Of a stretch of DNA of 64,000 nt, positions 60,545 to 64,000 are shown one piece after another. Location: contig NZ_CP101987.1 in the NCBI RefSeq assembly GCF_024508315.1, positions 4,030,001 through 4,094,000 of the forward strand, given 5' to 3'. This DNA comes from Cellulomonas xiejunii. Its GTDB lineage: Bacteria; Actinomycetota; Actinomycetes; Actinomycetales; Cellulomonadaceae. The stretch's first letter is position 1. Each line of letters begins with the position of its first letter. Under the pieces are notes generated by a model. It was given only the letters and a program-made list of their open reading frames with translations. It searched no databases and had not been told where the DNA came from. A program made the position numbers and the translations under genes.

Positions 60545-62373
60545 CCACGGAAGAACGACAGGCGCCCCCGGCTCAGAGGTGGGCGACCACCTCGCTGATC
60601 CGGTACGCGTTCACCGTGGCGCCTGCGGCCGCCACCGTGACCGCAGCCATGGCGGTCGTCGCCGGCGCCGCCCCCGTCGGCATCACCATCGCCATCGGTG
60701 AGCTCATCGACGGTCTCACCCCGGCCATCGGCGGCGGTCTGGACACCCCTGCGGCGCGCGAGTGCTACGCCTGGGTCGCTCTGATCGTCGTCCTGTTCTT
60801 CGTCACCCACCTGGCCGAGTCGGCGCGGACCTCGCTCGGCCGAGCCGTCGGGCGCCGGGTCACCGGCCGGCTCGGCGAGCGTGTGATGATGGCAGCGTCG
60901 CAGCCGGCGACCATCGGCCACCTCGAGGACTCCGCCTACCTCAGCCGCATCGGACGCGCGCGCGGCGCCGGGACCATCGACATGCCCCCAGGGGAAGCCG
61001 TCTTCGGGTACTCCACCAGGGCCTCGCTGTGGGTGTCCAGCATCGGCTTCGCCGCCCTGCTTACACAGGTCAGCTGGTGGATGGGACCGGTCGTCCTCGT
61101 CGTCTTCGTGGTGATCCACCTGCGGCTCGTGCGCAATTACCGGACCGCCGTCATCGAGAGCGTGAACCAGACGAAGAAGCTCCGGCGGACGTCATACCTG
61201 CGGGACGTCCCGACCACGCCCGACGCGGCGCGGGAAGTGCGTCTCTTCGGCCTGACGGCATTCTTCCGTGACGCCTACCAGGCGCAGTGGCGCCCCAACA
61301 TGGTGGAGGTCTGGCAGCGGCGGCGCGAGCACCGCCTGTTCGTCGTCGTGGTCGTCCTGGTCACCGGGACCACGGTCGCCTCGATCTTCTACTACCTGGG
61401 ACATCGAGCGGCGACCGGCAGCACGACGGTCGGTGATCTCGCAATGGGAGGACTGGCCATCCGTGGTCTCCTCCAGGTCCTGCGGGCCGACGACGACGAC
61501 CTGCGTATGGGTTTCGGCTCGAAGGCCGCCACCGAGGCGCTCTCGTTCCCGGCCGTGACCACCACCACGGACCCGGAAAGGGAGCCCTGGGAGACGCCCG
61601 CTGCGACCATCTCCTGCGAGGACCTGCACTTCCGGTACGGCGGTGCGCAGGACGACGTGCTGCACGGCATCGACCTGGTCGTCCCCGCGGGGCAGTCGCT
61701 GGCGATCGTCGGTCTCAACGGTGCAGGAAAGACGACGTTGACGCGGCTCATCGCCGGGCTCGACTCCCCCGGCGGAGGCACCGTACGGGTGGGGCAGAGC
61801 CCGATCGACGACTCCAACCGTCGTCGCTGGCAACGTCAGGTGGTCGGGGTCTTCCAGGACTTCGGCCGCTACGAGCTCACGGTCCGCGAGAACATCGCCT
61901 TCGGTTCGCTGGTAGACGCCGACGACGAGGACGGCCTGCGTGCCGTGGCCCACCAGGCCGGCCTCAGCGGCTTCATCGAGCGCCTGCCCCACGGCTGGGA
62001 CACGGTGATGTCCAGCGCGTTCACGAACGGCGTCGAGGCCTCCGGCGGCGAGTGGCAGCGCATCGCCATCGCCCGTGCGCTGTTCGGCCTGCGGCACGGC
62101 GCCCAGCTGCTGATCATGGACGAGCCGGCGGCCAGCCTCGACCCCCGCGCGGAGGCCCAGCTCTACGACACCTTCCACGAGCTCACCGCGGGCGCCACCA
62201 CCATCGCCATCTCGCACCGTTTCGCCACAGTGCGCAAGGCCGAGCGGGTCGTGGTACTCGACGAGGGCCGGATCATCGAGGACGGCACGCACGACGACCT
62301 GATGGCAGCAGGTGGCCGTTACGCCGAGCTGTTCCGACTGCAGGCCAAGCGGTTCGAAGAGGTGGCATCGTGA
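60541..62373 (+). CDS. ABC exporter, half-size, subunit 1
   Basis: A 610-residue fused permease-ATPase. The membrane domain (about 1-330) has six hydrophobic segments. The ATPase domain has Walker A GLNGAGKTTL at about 391-400, Q-loop VVGVFQDFGRYEL, signature ASGGEWQRIAIARAL at about 500, Walker B LLIMDEPAASLDP and H-loop AISHRFATV. It belongs to the group of paired exporters found beside peptide and small-molecule clusters. GTG 60541. Paired with the next gene (GTGA overlap) as a heterodimer. Confidence 0.9.
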   Translation: MTTEERQAPPAQRWATTSLIRYAFTVAPAAATVTAAMAVVAGAAPVGITIAIGELIDGLTPAIGGGLDTPAARECYAWVALIVVLFFVTHLAESARTSLGRAVGRRVTGRLGERVMMAASQPATIGHLEDSAYLSRIGRARGAGTIDMPPGEAVFGYSTRASLWVSSIGFAALLTQVSWWMGPVVLVVFVVIHLRLVRNYRTAVIESVNQTKKLRRTSYLRDVPTTPDAAREVRLFGLTAFFRDAYQAQWRPNMVEVWQRRREHRLFVVVVVLVTGTTVASIFYYLGHRAATGSTTVGDLAMGGLAIRGLLQVLRADDDDLRMGFGSKAATEALSFPAVTTTTDPEREPWETPAATISCEDLHFRYGGAQDDVLHGIDLVVPAGQSLAIVGLNGAGKTTLTRLIAGLDSPGGGTVRVGQSPIDDSNRRRWQRQVVGVFQDFGRYELTVRENIAFGSLVDADDEDGLRAVAHQAGLSGFIERLPHGWDTVMSSAFTNGVEASGGEWQRIAIARALFGLRHGAQLLIMDEPAASLDPRAEAQLYDTFHELTAGATTIAISHRFATVRKAERVVVLDEGRIIEDGTHDDLMAAGGRYAELFRLQAKRFEEVAS

Positions 62374-64000
62374 TCAGCGCCGTACGTTTCGTCCTCCAGA
62401 TCGCCCCGAGGACCGACCGGTTCCGGACCGCGGTCGTGATCGCGGTCGCGCTCCTGGAACCCGCCACCGGGGTCGGCCTCGCGCTCCTGCTCGGACTGAT
62501 CAGCGAGATGGCGACCCAGCAGTCGACCGGCGGCGTGCTGCTGATCGCGCTGTGCGTGGCCGTCTTCGTGATGCTCACGCAGGGCACGTTCATCGCCGGG
62601 TACTTCACGCGCCTGCGGTTGCAGGAGGAGATCCAGAACGAGGTCGACCGTCAGTTCATCGACGTGGTCGGCACGACGCCCACGCTGGAGGTCCACGAGC
62701 GCTCGACCCGCTCGGACAAGGCGGCGCTGGTGCATCGCGCCCGCGGTCAGATCGGGCCGGGGTTCGACCGGCTGATGTGGCTGGGCGGGGCGGCGCTCGC
62801 GCTGGTCGCCTCGGCGGTCCTCATGGCCTCGGTCGTCCCCGTCCTGGCCGTCCTGCCGCTCTTCGCCGTACCCACGGTGCTGGCGACGCAGGCCGCGGAC
62901 AAGAAGCGGGGTCAGGCGGAGCGGCGCGTCACGCCCCACACCCGGCTGGCCGATCACCTGTTCTCGCTCGCGACGACCGCGGCGCCGGGTCGCGAGACCC
63001 GCCTGTTCGGGCTGGCGGGCGAGCTGCGGCGCAGGCACCGCGTGGCCTGGGACGCAGGGGGCCAGGACATCGCACGGACCGACCTGAAGGCCCGGGTGCC
63101 CGTCGCTCTGGCGTGGCTGCTCTTCGTGCTGGCCTACGCCGCCGCGGTGGTCCTGATGGTGCGGGCCGGTCTGGCGGGCGAGGCTTCGTTGGGTCTCATC
63201 GTCGCCGCCGTCGCCGTCACCAGCCAGGTGACCGGGCAGGTGCACAGCCTGCTGAACCTCACGTACTACACGCTGGAGTCCCTCCGGGCCGCGCGGGCGT
63301 TCCTCGACGTGATCGAGGACGGCGCCGCGGAGCGTTCCGCCGTGGTCCCACCCGCGCCGGCTACGGTCCCGGCGCGGCTCGAACGCGGCATCACGGTGCA
63401 GGGCCTGAGCTTCCAGTACTGGAACCGCGACAGGCCCTCGCTGAGCGATATCGACCTCGAGCTGCCGGCCGGGGCCGTGGTCGCGCTCGTCGGAGAGAAC
63501 GGCGCCGGGAAGTCGACCCTGGTCAAGCTGCTCAGCGGCCTGTACCGACCTACCGAGGGTCGCATCCTCGTCGACGGCGTCGACCACGCCCAGTTCGCAC
63601 CCGAGGAGTGGCGGGCCCGGCTCACGGCGGCCTTCCAGGACCCGGCACACATCGAGATGCACCTCGGGGACGCCATCGGGCTGGGTTGGCTCGAGCACCG
63701 CGACGATCCTGAGCGGATCGCGGCGGCACTGCGGACGGCCGGCGGTGAGCGGCTCCTCGCCGCCGCGCCCGACGGCCTGCAGACGCGCCTCGGACGCGTG
63801 TCCTGGGACGGCAAGGGCTTCTCGAGCGGGCAGTGGCAGACCGTCGCCAACGCGCGTGCGGCCATGCGAGAGGCACCGCTGCTGCGGCTCCTCGACGAGC
63901 CGTCCTCCAGCCTCGACGCCCGCGCCGAGGAGGCGATGTTCCAGCAGTACGCCGATCTGGGCCGGCTCGAGGGCGGTGTGACCGTCTTGGTGACACACCG
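62370..64000 (+). CDS. ABC exporter, half-size, subunit 2 (incomplete at window end)
   Basis: GTG 62370 begins a second fused permease-ATPase, open to the last base of the window (over 540 codons). Six hydrophobic segments are followed by Walker A GENGAGKSTLVKL and Walker B LRLLDEPSSSLDARAE, with H-loop VTHR at the very end. The signature FSSGQWQTVANARAA departs from LSGGQ, and the Walker B lacks the usual stretch of four hydrophobics, so this half may hydrolyse ATP poorly, as in asymmetric heterodimeric exporters. Confidence 0.87.
   Translation, partial: MISAVRFVLQIAPRTDRFRTAVVIAVALLEPATGVGLALLLGLISEMATQQSTGGVLLIALCVAVFVMLTQGTFIAGYFTRLRLQEEIQNEVDRQFIDVVGTTPTLEVHERSTRSDKAALVHRARGQIGPGFDRLMWLGGAALALVASAVLMASVVPVLAVLPLFAVPTVLATQAADKKRGQAERRVTPHTRLADHLFSLATTAAPGRETRLFGLAGELRRRHRVAWDAGGQDIARTDLKARVPVALAWLLFVLAYAAAVVLMVRAGLAGEASLGLIVAAVAVTSQVTGQVHSLLNLTYYTLESLRAARAFLDVIEDGAAERSAVVPPAPATVPARLERGITVQGLSFQYWNRDRPSLSDIDLELPAGAVVALVGENGAGKSTLVKLLSGLYRPTEGRILVDGVDHAQFAPEEWRARLTAAFQDPAHIEMHLGDAIGLGWLEHRDDPERIAAALRTAGGERLLAAAPDGLQTRLGRVSWDGKGFSSGQWQTVANARAAMREAPLLRLLDEPSSSLDARAEEAMFQQYADLGRLEGGVTVLVTH

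Noticed and set aside
1..64000. CRISPR arrays.
   Set aside because: No regularly spaced repeats of 24-40 bases and no cas genes are seen.

Overview
The window is chromosomal DNA from a very high-GC actinobacterium. The GC-saturated third codon positions, frequent GTG starts, ATGA/GTGA gene overlaps and the gene families all fit a Cellulomonas-like member of the Micrococcales; this is an inference from the proteins, not a species call. About 60 genes can be supported, most of them complete.

Layout. Bases 1-10.5 kb carry ordinary housekeeping and accessory genes: membrane proteins, a NUDIX hydrolase, an SRPBCC/DUF4166 pair, two DUF402 proteins, CorA, a membrane alpha/beta hydrolase, OsmC and DUF1801. 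From 10.5 to 17.3 kb lies a rearrangement zone of truncated, chimeric and frameshifted genes. A nucleotidyltransferase remnant at 4.9 kb and a duplicated hydrolase 5' end link this zone to the 5-6.6 kb region. From 17.4 to 23.2 kb are an aminoglycoside-phosphotransferase-fold protein, a divergent arsM/arsR pair, a HAD phosphatase, an ECF sigma factor with a membrane partner, and an MFS exporter. From 23.3 to 47.9 kb is a large acyl-CoA catabolism locus: Zn-ADH, SDRs, MaoC hydratase, thiolase, two acyl-CoA dehydrogenases, an APH-type kinase, a thioesterase, an acyl-CoA ligase, a five-gene Liv-type ABC importer and two TetR regulators. Four near-identical palindromes mark its operon starts.

That locus is interrupted at 34.6-39.5 kb by a lower-GC island encoding a D12-class adenine methyltransferase, a NurA-like nuclease with a zinc ribbon and a HerA ATPase. 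A degraded second copy of the 3' end of the acyl-CoA ligase lies beyond it, so the island is bracketed by ligase 3'-end sequence. It is probably a defence (DNA modification plus HerA/NurA) module.

Bases 48-50.9 kb hold a PIN-toxin/antitoxin pair, a small membrane protein and a frameshifted YcaQ-like gene. From 50.9 to 52.9 kb is a Ro60/Rsr ortholog (TROVE plus vWA). It is preceded by three tandem, mutually homologous structured RNAs that look like bacterial Y RNAs. The first contains a tRNA-like fold in circularly permuted order (T arm, acceptor-like stem, D arm) closed by an 11-bp terminal stem. This is the most remarkable feature of the window.

Next come an IS3-type transposase remnant and a truncated TmrB-like kinase copy. 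From 53.6 kb to the window end is a compact biosynthetic locus: a phosphopantetheinyl transferase, two AMP-forming ligases, an ACP, a ketosynthase, a truncated ketosynthase-like protein and a methyltransferase. A 47-residue peptide and two half-size ABC exporters are divergent from it; the second exporter runs off the end. The product is unknown; the gene set resembles a reduced aryl-polyene-like ketosynthase system.
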